Of a stretch of 64,000 nt of DNA, positions 38,299 to 46,451 are shown piece by piece. Position 1 is the first letter of the stretch. Every line of letters begins with the position of its first letter. A model generated the notes under the pieces. The model was not told the origin of the DNA, did not search any database, and saw only the letters and a list, made by a program, of their open reading frames with translations. The position numbers and the translations under genes are program-made. The stretch is from the NCBI RefSeq assembly GCF_001042635.1, contig NZ_AP012331.1, positions 372,001-436,000 on the forward strand. Reading direction: 5' to 3'. This DNA comes from Bifidobacterium scardovii JCM 12489 = DSM 13734 (GTDB taxonomy: Bacteria; Actinomycetota; Actinomycetes; Actinomycetales; Bifidobacteriaceae).

Positions 38299-39300
38299 TC
38301 AGTACGCCGCGAGGATGTCGACCACGAACACGAGCGTCGAGTTGGCCGGGATCGAGCCGGTCTTCTTGTCGCCGTAGGCGAGATCGGGCGGGATCACCAG
38401 CAGCACCTGCGAACCGACGGTCTGGCCGACCATGCCCTGCTGCCAGCCTTCGATCACGGTGTGCTGGCCGCCGCTGAAGGTGTCCGCGTCAAGCGTGGTG
38501 TTCTTGTCCCACGAGGAGTCGAACTGCGTGCCGTCGAGCAGCCAGCCGGTGTACTTCACCTTGACGGTGTTCTTGTTCGTCACCTCGGCACCGCTGCCCT
38601 TGACCAGCGTCTGCGCGACCAGCTTGTCGCTGCCCTGATAGCCGTTCATGTCGATCGACGGCTTGCCGTCCTTGCCGCGGGTGACCTTCGGTAGATCGGA
38701 CGGGATGTCGGTGACCTCGGTGCCGGTGGCCTTGTCGTAGTCCTTCGACTTGGAGACCAGCGTGAGCACGGTGAGGTACGAGGTGCCGGAGGAGTTCGAG
38801 TCGCTGACGCCGATGGCGATCGTCGTGTTGAGCTTCTGGCCCACGATCAGTTCCTTGTACGCGGAGCTGATGCTGCTGCTGGTCAGGTCGAGCGAGCAGT
38901 CGGGCGTGTTCTTGTCCCAGGTGTTGCCCAGTTCGGAGCCGTCCTTGCCGTTGAGGAACACGACCTGCGTGCACACGCGGTCGGTGTCCTCGATCACGGC
39001 GCCGTCGCCCTTCTGCAGCACGGCGTAGGAGTTGTCCTTGAAGGTCGTCGGCGTCTGGAAGGTGACCTTCGGCTTGGAACCGAGGTCGCCGGTGGCGGTG
39101 ACGCCCGCGATCTGGGTGAATCCCTTGAGCGCCTCGGAGGAGTCGGAGGAGGAGTCGGACGACGAGTTGGACGAGGAATCGGAGCCGGAGCCCTTGGAGC
39201 TGTCGGACGAGCCGCACGCGCCGAGCGAGACGGTCAGGGCCAGCGCGCACACCGCGGCGAAAAACTGCGGAATATGCTTCGTGAATGTCTTGGTATGCAT
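38299..39300 (-). CDS. Lipoprotein FKBP-type peptidyl-prolyl isomerase
   Basis: 333 residues. A signal peptide with lipobox LTVSLGACGSS anchors the protein at the outer membrane face, followed by a Ser/Asp-rich linker (about residues 30-55). An unassigned domain of about 150 residues comes next. The C-terminal FKBP domain has VKVKYTGWLLDGTQFDSSWD, then GGQHTVIEGWQQGMVGQTVG and the closing STLVFVVDILAAY. It would assist folding of exported proteins. The N-terminal half may be a degenerate FKBP copy, since it ends SYLTVLTLVSKSKDY and has a similar length. Divergent from the next gene with 78 bp between. Confidence 0.9.
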   Translation of the reverse strand: MHTKTFTKHIPQFFAAVCALALTVSLGACGSSDSSKGSGSDSSSNSSSDSSSDSSEALKGFTQIAGVTATGDLGSKPKVTFQTPTTFKDNSYAVLQKGDGAVIEDTDRVCTQVVFLNGKDGSELGNTWDKNTPDCSLDLTSSSISSAYKELIVGQKLNTTIAIGVSDSNSSGTSYLTVLTLVSKSKDYDKATGTEVTDIPSDLPKVTRGKDGKPSIDMNGYQGSDKLVAQTLVKGSGAEVTNKNTVKVKYTGWLLDGTQFDSSWDKNTTLDADTFSGGQHTVIEGWQQGMVGQTVGSQVLLVIPPDLAYGDKKTGSIPANSTLVFVVDILAAY

Positions 39301-39378
39301 GGGTCACACCTTACCGCCCAACCCTGATTTTGCGCCTTCACAGACAGCCCAAGCTTGTCTTGTTAGAATAGGTGGGTT

Positions 39379-40599
39379 ATGAATGTGCAGAACAAGGAAC
39401 CCCGGAACAACACCGACGACGAGACGCGCGCAAAACCGTCCCGCCGCGCGTGGATCATGCGCGGCCTGGTGACGCCTTTGATGGGGCTGCTGGCCGTGGC
39501 CAGCATCGCTTTGGGCATCATGAACGCAACGGTGTGGAAGCCCAGTACACAGATCACGGCCGACGCGCGGGTGAAGGGGACCCGATATGTCGTCACCGAT
39601 CCGGGAGTGCTGCCTCTGGTGGACGAGCAGGCGAAGACGACCGTCACGTCGTCCGATGGCAACGCGGAGGTGTGCATCGCGCTCGGCTCGGGCAAGGACG
39701 TGAACGGCTGGGTCGGCGATGATGCGTATACGCGCATCGTCGGCCTGTCCGACTGGTCGACGCTGGACACCCAAAAGACCGCGGCCAAGAAGGCCGAGCA
39801 GCAGCCTGACCAGTCCGATCCGAACGCCGCCCAGCCCGACGAGGTCGCGTTCAAGGACTCCGACATGTGGACGACCGTCGAATGCGGCACCGGCAAGGTC
39901 ACGCTGAACAGCAAGGTCAAGAACACCGAGACGATGACGATCATCGACCTGGGATCGGATTCCCCGACCGCCGACATCGCCATTCGGTGGGACCGCCAGA
40001 CGGTTCCTGACTTCGCGATGCCGTTCTACTTCGCGGGCGGTCTGCTGGTGGTCATGGCCATCCTGACCGCATCCGTGTTCGCGATGCCGCCGCACAAGCG
40101 CCGCAAGCGGATGGTCGTCTCCGAGCCGGTGGCCGAGGAGGTCACCGTCAGCGAGGCGCTGGCCGGCAGCCTGGCCGTGTTCAAGCCCGCTCCAAGCCGC
40201 AAATCGAAGCGCGGCCGTCGCCGCCATGCATCGCACCGGGCGCAGGGCACGGCCAATACGACTTCGACCGTGGCCGAGCCGGAGCAGCCGACCATCGTCG
40301 ATCCCGGGTCGCGCAATCTGGTCGCCGATCAGGCGCTGGCCAATGCCACGCAGACATCGGCCGGAACGATCGGCGCATTGTCGCCGGAACCGGGGGCGCC
40401 CGCCGAGCCGTCGCCGAGCGACGCCGACCAGGGCGATGCAGGCCGCGACGATGCCACGTCGGTGATTACTCCGGACGAGCTGCAGGCGTACTTCGCGCGT
40501 CTCGCCCAAGAGTCGCAGTCCGATACGCCAACGGATGATACGGGCGAGACGAGCGCCATTACGAACACGGATACGAATCAGGAAGGAGACCAGCAGTGA
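39379..40599 (+). CDS. Envelope membrane protein, first of a two-gene operon
   Basis: 406 residues. A membrane helix at about 29-49 (GLVTPLMGLLAVASIALGIM) leads to an external domain with two cysteines (VCIALG, VECGTG). A second helix (FYFAGGLLVVMAILTASVFA, near 216-238) follows, then a long basic and Pro/Ala/Thr-rich cytoplasmic tail (RKSKRGRRRHASHRAQG). TAGAAT lies just 10 bp before the ATG, so the mRNA may be nearly leaderless. It overlaps the following lipoprotein gene by 4 bp. This pair appears to be a bifidobacterial envelope system of unknown role; no family was recognised. Confidence 0.75.
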   Translation: MNVQNKEPRNNTDDETRAKPSRRAWIMRGLVTPLMGLLAVASIALGIMNATVWKPSTQITADARVKGTRYVVTDPGVLPLVDEQAKTTVTSSDGNAEVCIALGSGKDVNGWVGDDAYTRIVGLSDWSTLDTQKTAAKKAEQQPDQSDPNAAQPDEVAFKDSDMWTTVECGTGKVTLNSKVKNTETMTIIDLGSDSPTADIAIRWDRQTVPDFAMPFYFAGGLLVVMAILTASVFAMPPHKRRKRMVVSEPVAEEVTVSEALAGSLAVFKPAPSRKSKRGRRRHASHRAQGTANTTSTVAEPEQPTIVDPGSRNLVADQALANATQTSAGTIGALSPEPGAPAEPSPSDADQGDAGRDDATSVITPDELQAYFARLAQESQSDTPTDDTGETSAITNTDTNQEGDQQ

Positions 40600-41603
40600 C
40601 CACGCGCATCGCCAAAATCGCCGCAGCCGCACTGGCCCTGACCGTATCGCTGTCGCTGGCCGGGTGCGAGGGGCAGATCCCCAAGCCCGCAACCGATGGC
40701 GCGTCGGCCTCCAAGACCACGCCGGACCTCACCGAGGCGCAGGAGAAGCGGCTGCGCAAACAGATCCTCGCAACCCTGTCCGCCGCGAACGACGCCAAGA
40801 ACACGGACGGTCTGGCCGCGCGCCTGACCGGGCCCCAGCTCGAGATCCACACCGCGCGCATCGCCATCGCGCAGAAGACGGGATCGGTGTCCAAGTTCGC
40901 GACGATCCCCGAGGACATCGCGCAGACCGTGATCCCCACCGATTCCGGGTGGCCGCGCAGCGTGTTCACCATCACCACTACCACCGAGGACCAGCAGTCG
41001 AAGCGCCTGCTGGTGCTGACGCAGGACTCCGCGCGCCAGAACTACAAGCTGTGGGGCGTGGCAAGGCTGTTCCAGGGCGCGAAGCTGCCGAACTTCGCCG
41101 TGCCGAAGATCGGGTCGCAGATGGGAACCGCGAAGGACACCGGGCTGACCATGACCCCGCAGGAGGCGGTCACGCAGTATGCCGATGTGCTGACCAACGG
41201 CGCGAACAGCCAGTACGCGGCCAATTTCGCCGATGACAATCTGCGCCAGACCATCGCCGAGCAGACGCAGAACGTGCAGACCGGCGTGGAGCGCAACAAG
41301 GGCACGCAGCAGCAGACCTTCACCCCGGTCGACGGCGCGATCCAGGTCATGCGGTCCACGGATGGCGGCGACCTGGTGGTCGCGCAGATCAATTCGGAAT
41401 GGACCAGGCAGGCGGGCGAAGGCCGCACCTCGCTGCCGGCCTCCGACAACGAGAACGCGCTGTTCGGCGATACCACGGCGACCAGCGGCCTGAAGGCCAC
41501 GTACACCTTCGTGGTGGCCATGTACGTGCCGCCGAAGGATTCCGGCCAGCAGGTCACCGCGGTCGGCGCCGACCGCGAAGTGGTCAAGGTCGAGGCGATC
41601 TAG
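40596..41603 (+). CDS. Lipoprotein of unknown function, coupled to the upstream membrane protein
   Basis: 335 residues. GTG 40596 overlaps the previous stop (GTGA), indicating coupled translation. The signal peptide ends in the lipobox LSLAGCEG, so the mature protein is lipid-anchored. The body contains FTITTTTEDQQSKRLLVLTQ, GWPRSVF and MTPQEAVTQYADVLTNGANS, which look like two alpha/beta (NTF2-like) units. It probably acts with the two-helix protein encoded before it. No catalytic motif seen. Confidence 0.75.
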   Translation: MTTRIAKIAAAALALTVSLSLAGCEGQIPKPATDGASASKTTPDLTEAQEKRLRKQILATLSAANDAKNTDGLAARLTGPQLEIHTARIAIAQKTGSVSKFATIPEDIAQTVIPTDSGWPRSVFTITTTTEDQQSKRLLVLTQDSARQNYKLWGVARLFQGAKLPNFAVPKIGSQMGTAKDTGLTMTPQEAVTQYADVLTNGANSQYAANFADDNLRQTIAEQTQNVQTGVERNKGTQQQTFTPVDGAIQVMRSTDGGDLVVAQINSEWTRQAGEGRTSLPASDNENALFGDTTATSGLKATYTFVVAMYVPPKDSGQQVTAVGADREVVKVEAI

Positions 41604-41621
41604 TATCCCGTGTCATTAATT

Positions 41622-41697
41622 GGCTCCCCTCCATGAGGGGAGCTGTCGGCGGAGCCGACTGAGGAGAGAGCATGCGAAGCGGCCTGAGGGGAGCCAG
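41622..41697. repeat. Palindromic repeat, family A, compound copy
   Basis: GGCTCCCCTC / GAGGGGAGC, followed by CTGTCGGCGGAGCCGACTGA and closing GGCCTGAGGGGAGCC. It contains both hairpin types found in the 1768-2000 and 55269-55408 clusters. It lies in the 247-bp gap before the thioredoxin-fold gene. Confidence 0.65.
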
Positions 41698-41850
41698 ACG
41701 CAGGAAACGAGTGATACCAACCGCCTGAGGGCGTGACGTTCCGATTCGCTTCTCAGCTGAACCGGTGCCGGACTATAGTGGTGTCCCGGTACCGGTTTTT
41801 GTTGCGCATGGCGCCGGGCGCGCCGCGCATGGCATGTCATGGAGGGCAAT

Positions 41851-42813
41851 ATGGCGGATCAGCAGTTCCATCCGGGAGTTTCGCTGGCGGGCGCGGTCGA
41901 CCTGGAGGCGTTGAAGCATCAGGTGAAGGCCGAACCCGGTCAGACGGGCGGCGCCCCGGCCGCCGGCGGCTACGTGATCGACGTCACCGAGAACACCTTC
42001 CAGGCGATGGTCACCACCTCGGCCACGTTCCCGATCGTCTTGCTGCTGTGGGTGCCCACCGATGACCGGCTGTTCGCCATGGCACGCGCGCTCGGCGATG
42101 CGGTCAACAAGCTCAACGGCCAGATTCAGCTGGCCCGCATCGACATCGCCGAGAACCCCTCCATCGCGCAGGCGTTCCAGGTGCAGGGCGCGCCGGCGCT
42201 GTTCGCGCTGATCGGCGGGCGCCCGATGCCGATCCTGCAGGGGCTGCCGTCCGACGACGAGCTGCAGCAGATCACGGATACGGTCGTTCCCAAGCTCATC
42301 ACCATGGCGCAGCAGGCCGGTGTGACCGGCACGGCGCCGTATTCCGGCGATCCCGATGCCGCCGGCGACGATGGGGCGAAGGCCCAGCCGGAATCGCAGG
42401 TTCCGCCCGAGCACATGGAGGCCCATCAGCTGGCCCAGGCCGGCGACTACGCCGGTGCCGCCGTGGCGTACGGCAAGGTGCTGGAATCCGATCCGAACGA
42501 TGCGTTGGCGGCCCGTGAACGGGCCAAGGCGCTGCTGCTGGCCCGCTCCGCCACCGCGGATGTGCGTGAGGTGCGCGCCGCAGCCGCGGCTCATCCCGAC
42601 GACGTTGAGGCGCAGCTGGCCGTCGCTGATGTCGATATGATCGGCGGGCAGATCGCCGATGCGTTCGACCGCCTGCTTGATTATCTCTCCGCTGGCCATC
42701 GCGCCGATCTGGAGCCGGTGCGCAAGCGCCTGCTGGAGTACTTCGCGATTCCCGAGCCGAGCGATGAGCGCCTCAAGCGCGCCCGCCGCCGCCTCGCCAC
42801 GCTGATGTACTGA
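41851..42813 (+). CDS. Thioredoxin-fold/TPR co-chaperone-like protein (YbbN/CnoX type) without CXXC
   Basis: 320 residues. ATG 41851 follows GGAGGG; an ATG 12 bp earlier is less likely. Residues about 45-150 have the thioredoxin fold (YVIDVTENTFQAMVTTSATF, LARIDIAENPSIAQAFQVQG, then APALFALIGGRPMPILQG). The active-site position reads LLLWVPTDDRLF, with no cysteines, so it cannot be a disulfide reductase. Residues about 195-320 are TPR-like helices (AHQLAQAGDYAGAAVAYGKV, LESDPNDALAARERAKALLL). This architecture matches YbbN/CnoX holdase chaperones; the role here is inferred. Confidence 0.85.
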   Translation: MADQQFHPGVSLAGAVDLEALKHQVKAEPGQTGGAPAAGGYVIDVTENTFQAMVTTSATFPIVLLLWVPTDDRLFAMARALGDAVNKLNGQIQLARIDIAENPSIAQAFQVQGAPALFALIGGRPMPILQGLPSDDELQQITDTVVPKLITMAQQAGVTGTAPYSGDPDAAGDDGAKAQPESQVPPEHMEAHQLAQAGDYAGAAVAYGKVLESDPNDALAARERAKALLLARSATADVREVRAAAAAHPDDVEAQLAVADVDMIGGQIADAFDRLLDYLSAGHRADLEPVRKRLLEYFAIPEPSDERLKRARRRLATLMY

Positions 42814-42922
42814 TAATCGGTGAATATCGGATCGATTGTTCCTTCCACTGGGCGGGCGGTTCTTCGGGACTGCCCGCCCAGTGTGCGAATATGCGTGTTT
42901 ATGTGCCTAAGAAATGCGGGGC

Positions 42923-43549
42923 TTAGGCCATGCGGTTGCGGCCGAAATACTGCTGGAAGCGGGGGCCTTCCGCGGCCAGTTCCCGCTCGAATTCGTCCCG
43001 CCATGCGCTGAAGGGCGTTGCGGCAAGGCCGTCGTTGCTGAACCGCGCCTGATCGGTGATCTCGGTCACGCAGAACGACGGGATCGACAGGTTGGTGACC
43101 GGGCCGGAACGCTCCGCCTCGGCCACGACCAGCGGCGCGTTCTTGCCGCCGAAGACGTCGATGCTCCATCCGTCTTCGTTCAGCCATACGGAGAAGCGGT
43201 TCTTGACGATCGATGACCCGCCTCGCCTGACGAGTTCCGTAGCGATATGCGGGTCGATCTCGCGTTCGGCCTCGTACCGCGTGCCGCCGACGGAAGGCCC
43301 CTTGACCGTGACGAAGGCTTCGGTAAAGCGTTCCAGATGGCGGTCAAGCACCTCGATCGGGTCGGTGTCGCCGGTCATCTCCAAGCGGATCTTATGGGCC
43401 TGCAGCCGTATGCGAAGGGCGTAGTTGTCGGCATGCACATAGTAGCTTTGCACGATCAGCGTCGGCGCGTCGCCGTCGTCGAGCTCCTGTGGCATGGCCC
43501 GGCAGAAGAATCGGCGTTCGTACTCGAAATCGTTCATATTCTCGCCCAT
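42923..43549 (-). CDS. CYTH-domain protein
   Basis: 208 residues (204 if ATG 43537 is used). The N-terminal FEYERRFFCR replaces the usual E-x-E-R-K-F start of the CYTH superfamily (class IV cyclases, triphosphatases). Alternating basic and acidic strand motifs follow: YALRIRLQAHKIRLEMTGD, FTEAFVTVKGPSVGGTRYEA, EREIDPHIATELV, then VVAEAERSG and VTEITDQARFSND. These line a tunnel that binds triphosphate and metal in family members. Probable substrates include triphosphates or polyphosphate; none can be named. It stands alone. Confidence 0.78.
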   Translation of the reverse strand: MGENMNDFEYERRFFCRAMPQELDDGDAPTLIVQSYYVHADNYALRIRLQAHKIRLEMTGDTDPIEVLDRHLERFTEAFVTVKGPSVGGTRYEAEREIDPHIATELVRRGGSSIVKNRFSVWLNEDGWSIDVFGGKNAPLVVAEAERSGPVTNLSIPSFCVTEITDQARFSNDGLAATPFSAWRDEFERELAAEGPRFQQYFGRNRMA

Positions 43550-43666
43550 AACACCAGTCTAGACGCGCCAAGGCGTGTTGTGCCCGGTTTTGGACATGAT
43601 GTGCGCCACTATATGGTGTCGATGCACGCGTATGTCATACGGGCGTGTAAAGTAGTGGCGTGGCTC

Positions 43667-43739
43667 GGGTTCGTAGCTCAGCGGATAGAGCGTTCGCCTC
43701 CGGAGCGAAAGGTCGAGGGTTCGAATCCCTTCGAGCCCA
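43667..43739 (+). tRNA. tRNA-Arg (CCG)
   Basis: 73-nt cloverleaf. Acceptor GGGTTCG pairs with CGAGCCC (one G-U). The anticodon arm TTCGC-CTCCGGA-GCGAA gives anticodon CCG for CGG codons. The T-arm is GAGGG-TTCGAAT-CCCTT. CCA is not encoded (CAC follows). An intrinsic terminator lies 7 bp downstream. Confidence 0.95.
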
Positions 43740-43746
43740 CAGGTAA

Positions 43747-43788
43747 TGAGGCGGGATTCCTTGGAATCCCGCCTCATTTTTGTTTTTT
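43747..43788 (+). terminator. Intrinsic terminator of tRNA-Arg
   Basis: TGAGGCGGGATTCC and GGAATCCCGCCTCA form a 14-bp stem followed by TTTTTGTTTTTT. Confidence 0.93.
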
Positions 43789-44094
43789 CCGGCACTGGTG
43801 TGGCAGTGGCCTCGATGAATGCCGGCTCTCCTCGCTGAGGAAGCATCGCCGCAGGCGTCGGATTGTTTTGAGGGGTGTTTTCGGGGCTATTCGGTTGTGC
43901 GATGCGAGATTGACAGGGGAGTGGTGTTTCTCGGCAAACATGCGGTTCCTGGCATGGTGGGGTCGGTGAAAACACCCTTGCTTCGGGGGTATGTTGTCGA
44001 ATGGATGCGGCTACGTTGTGGTTCAAGGATTGAAAGCGAGATGGTCCCGTTCATCGATGGCGGGGCCGGAGAGGCTGGGGTGCGATGATGTTGC

Positions 44095-45843
44095 ATGGTT
44101 CGCGTAAAACCGCTCCGGGGGGGGGGTATCGCTTATCGCTTCGTTGCGGTGACCGCCGCCTTGGCGAGCATCGGTCTGCTGGTTCCGTTGATGTTCGCGG
44201 GGCCGTCCGTGCCGGCGTATGCCGAGGAGAGCACTGCCGGTGGAACGTCCGCCGCAACGACCGTCGAGACTGAGGCTCCGAAGGGATCGGGTAATTCCGA
44301 GCAGGTCAAGGCCGGCTCGGAATCCGCGGATTCGGCGGCGCCGTCGCCGTCGACTCCTGCGCAGAACGACGCCGCGTCACAGGCACAGGGAAGCGAGACC
44401 GGCAGTGGAACCGGTTCCGGAGAACAAGCTGATAACGCCCCGGCTGCCGATGCTGCCGCTGCGGGCGACAAGGGCTCGATCACGGTATCGTGGACGAGCG
44501 CGAAGGACGGCACCACCCAGCAGCTGGACGACAAGGGCGTAAACCAGATCACGCCGACGCAATACGACAGGATGAGTCAACTGGCGAATGACAAGACGAC
44601 CGTATCGTCGGCGTATGCGGTCACCGTGCCGACGGTGCAGGAGGGGTATCCTGCCGGTTCGGTCAAGATCAGGATTCCGAAGTACCTGTTCGGCTACCAG
44701 CACGACGGTAAGCAGATCGGTACGACCAGCATCCCGATTCCGGATTGCCCGACTCCCCAACAGAGCACGGGCCTGTGCAAGCAGGATGATCCCGACGATT
44801 CCAAGAGCTGGATCGTGACGAACCCGCAGACCTTGGACACGAGTAAGAGCAACGGCAAATACACGATCAACGTGGACTACTCGTACACTGGCAGGACGGA
44901 CTACTGGTCGATTCCAAACGGCTCAACCCCATCGCTCACGCCTACCTTGGAGATCGTGCGTGACGGTCAGACGAGCAAGGTCGAGGGCAATACCGCGTCG
45001 GCCAAGTGGAACACGTCGGTCACATTGCAATCCGGCGAGAAGGCGTACAAAGATAATACCGGCACATGGAATCCGGCATGGGGAACCCAGCCGGCTGATG
45101 TCAAGGACGGCGAATGGTTCCACACCACATGGCTGCTAAGTTCTACGTATAAGACGAATGGCCATCCGTTTGATTTTACATTCACTGACACGCCGCAGAA
45201 TGACGGCAAGATCGTGGCTGCGAGCGGAGTATTTCAAAAAACATTTGTCAGCGACAGTGAGTGTAGTTCATACATGTATCCGGGGAATAGCAGCCTGAAT
45301 GTCTCCGAGGCTGATCTGCAAGACGCCAATCTTTATGAATGCATCGTCGTCGCTTATCCCGTTCCGACGGAGAACGAGAAGACGTTCCATAACAACATGA
45401 CCGCGATTTTGACACCCACGGGCGAAGAGCCGCAAACCAAGCCGGATTCCAAGGAATTTCCTTATCGCAAGCCCGTTTGGCAAGCCCCCGCAGGAGATAT
45501 GTACAGCTTGCGCAAGGGTGGTAACCCTTCCGGTTCCGGCGATTTCGACCGGTTGAAGAATGGCAAGGATACTGGCATCCAGTCGTATGCGGTTGGTTCC
45601 TATGCATCTCCGTACCGTAATGATCAGAATTATGCGGATCATTCGTATACGTCGAATCTGGTCGACGACTTGGTGTCGTTGGAGGACACGCTGCTGGGTG
45701 ATGGTGACTACGAGTTCACCGGGTATCAGTTCGGCAACATGACACTCACCGACGTGGTTCCGGATTATGCCACTGGAGGATGGGTTGATTGTTGGTTGTA
45801 CGTGCTTCCGGTGATGAGGGCGGGGTGCGCGGATGTCGCGTGA
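44095..45843 (+). CDS. Truncated, phase-variable-looking surface protein
   Basis: 582 residues as annotated from ATG 44095 (MVRVKPLRGGGIAYRF). A signal peptide follows (FVAVTAALASIGLLVPLMFA, then PAYAEES), with a Ser/Ala/Gly-rich stalk and a beta-rich ectodomain (KIRIPKYLFGYQHDG, EWFHTTWLLSSTYKTNGHPF, TLTDVVPDYATGGW). This resembles large bifidobacterial LPXTG adhesins. Ten G (44117-44126) lie inside codons 8-11. ATG 44085 and 44088, nearer the GGAGAGG at 44068, read a different frame that ends at 44273, and they would join this frame with nine or twelve G. The C-terminus ends abruptly (WLYVLPVMRAGCADVA) with no sorting signal, so the gene is truncated at about 45780. Confidence 0.72.
   Translation: MVRVKPLRGGGIAYRFVAVTAALASIGLLVPLMFAGPSVPAYAEESTAGGTSAATTVETEAPKGSGNSEQVKAGSESADSAAPSPSTPAQNDAASQAQGSETGSGTGSGEQADNAPAADAAAAGDKGSITVSWTSAKDGTTQQLDDKGVNQITPTQYDRMSQLANDKTTVSSAYAVTVPTVQEGYPAGSVKIRIPKYLFGYQHDGKQIGTTSIPIPDCPTPQQSTGLCKQDDPDDSKSWIVTNPQTLDTSKSNGKYTINVDYSYTGRTDYWSIPNGSTPSLTPTLEIVRDGQTSKVEGNTASAKWNTSVTLQSGEKAYKDNTGTWNPAWGTQPADVKDGEWFHTTWLLSSTYKTNGHPFDFTFTDTPQNDGKIVAASGVFQKTFVSDSECSSYMYPGNSSLNVSEADLQDANLYECIVVAYPVPTENEKTFHNNMTAILTPTGEEPQTKPDSKEFPYRKPVWQAPAGDMYSLRKGGNPSGSGDFDRLKNGKDTGIQSYAVGSYASPYRNDQNYADHSYTSNLVDDLVSLEDTLLGDGDYEFTGYQFGNMTLTDVVPDYATGGWVDCWLYVLPVMRAGCADVA
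44117..44126 (+). repeat. Ten-G homopolymer in the surface-protein start region
   Basis: GGGGGGGGGG located 22-31 bp after ATG 44095 and 32-41 bp after ATG 44085. Tracts of this length slip readily during replication. Each change of one base moves the two start codons into or out of frame with the signal peptide. Confidence 0.9.
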
Positions 45844-45872
45844 TGACTTGGTTGTGCGTGTGGGGGTGCTAG

Positions 45873-46451
45873 GTGCGTAGGTTCAGCGAGCAGGAGATCC
45901 GGTATCTCAAGGGGCTGCCGGCCGTGGAGAACGCGACGGAGTCGCGGATCGTATACTCGGACCGATTCAAGGACGAATGCCTGCGGCAATGGCGCGCCGG
46001 CGAATCCGTGACCAAGGTGTTCCGCGCGGCGGGCTTGCCACCTGAACTGGTGGGGTACAAGCGCATCGAGCGCGCGATCAGCCGGTGGCGCGGCAGCGAG
46101 GAACGCATCCGCCGGCAGGCGCATGCGAGCGGAAGTAGGTCGGATGCGTCCGCCGCTCCGTTCGGGGGAGCGGACCCGGCTGCGATGGCGCCCGAAGCGG
46201 CGAGCTGGAATGCGGATGCCGTTTCGGATGCTCTCACGGGGAGGATGACGCCCGGTTTCGACGTGCGCGACATCCTCATCGTCCAGCAGATCCGGCGCAT
46301 CGCCGAGCTCGAGCAGCAGGTCGACGCCCTCAGGGTCGCCATCAGCGCTCGCCGCAATACGGCGCCGAGCACCGCCGCCCCGGATCAGGCGGCCGACTTG
46401 CCGGCCAGCTCTACCAGCGCGGGGACGACCCGGTCGATGAAGCGCAGGTAG
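45873..46451 (+). CDS. Helix-turn-helix protein, transposase-OrfA-like
   Basis: 192 residues from GTG 45873. The segment IVYSDRFKDECLRQWRAGES followed by VTKVFRAAGLPPELVGYKRI resembles the HTH of IS3-type OrfA proteins and of related bifidobacterial HTH proteins. A C-terminal predicted coiled coil follows (IRRIAELEQQVDALRVAIS). No catalytic OrfB partner or terminal inverted repeats were found. Its last 67 bp overlap the end of the convergent aminotransferase gene. Its position directly after the truncated surface gene suggests it arrived with, or after, the event that cut that gene. It could instead be a stand-alone regulator. Confidence 0.6.
   Translation: MRRFSEQEIRYLKGLPAVENATESRIVYSDRFKDECLRQWRAGESVTKVFRAAGLPPELVGYKRIERAISRWRGSEERIRRQAHASGSRSDASAAPFGGADPAAMAPEAASWNADAVSDALTGRMTPGFDVRDILIVQQIRRIAELEQQVDALRVAISARRNTAPSTAAPDQAADLPASSTSAGTTRSMKRR

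Noticed and set aside
45873..46451. Complete insertion sequence
   Set aside because: Only an HTH-type protein is encoded. No DDE transposase, terminal inverted repeats or target duplication were found.
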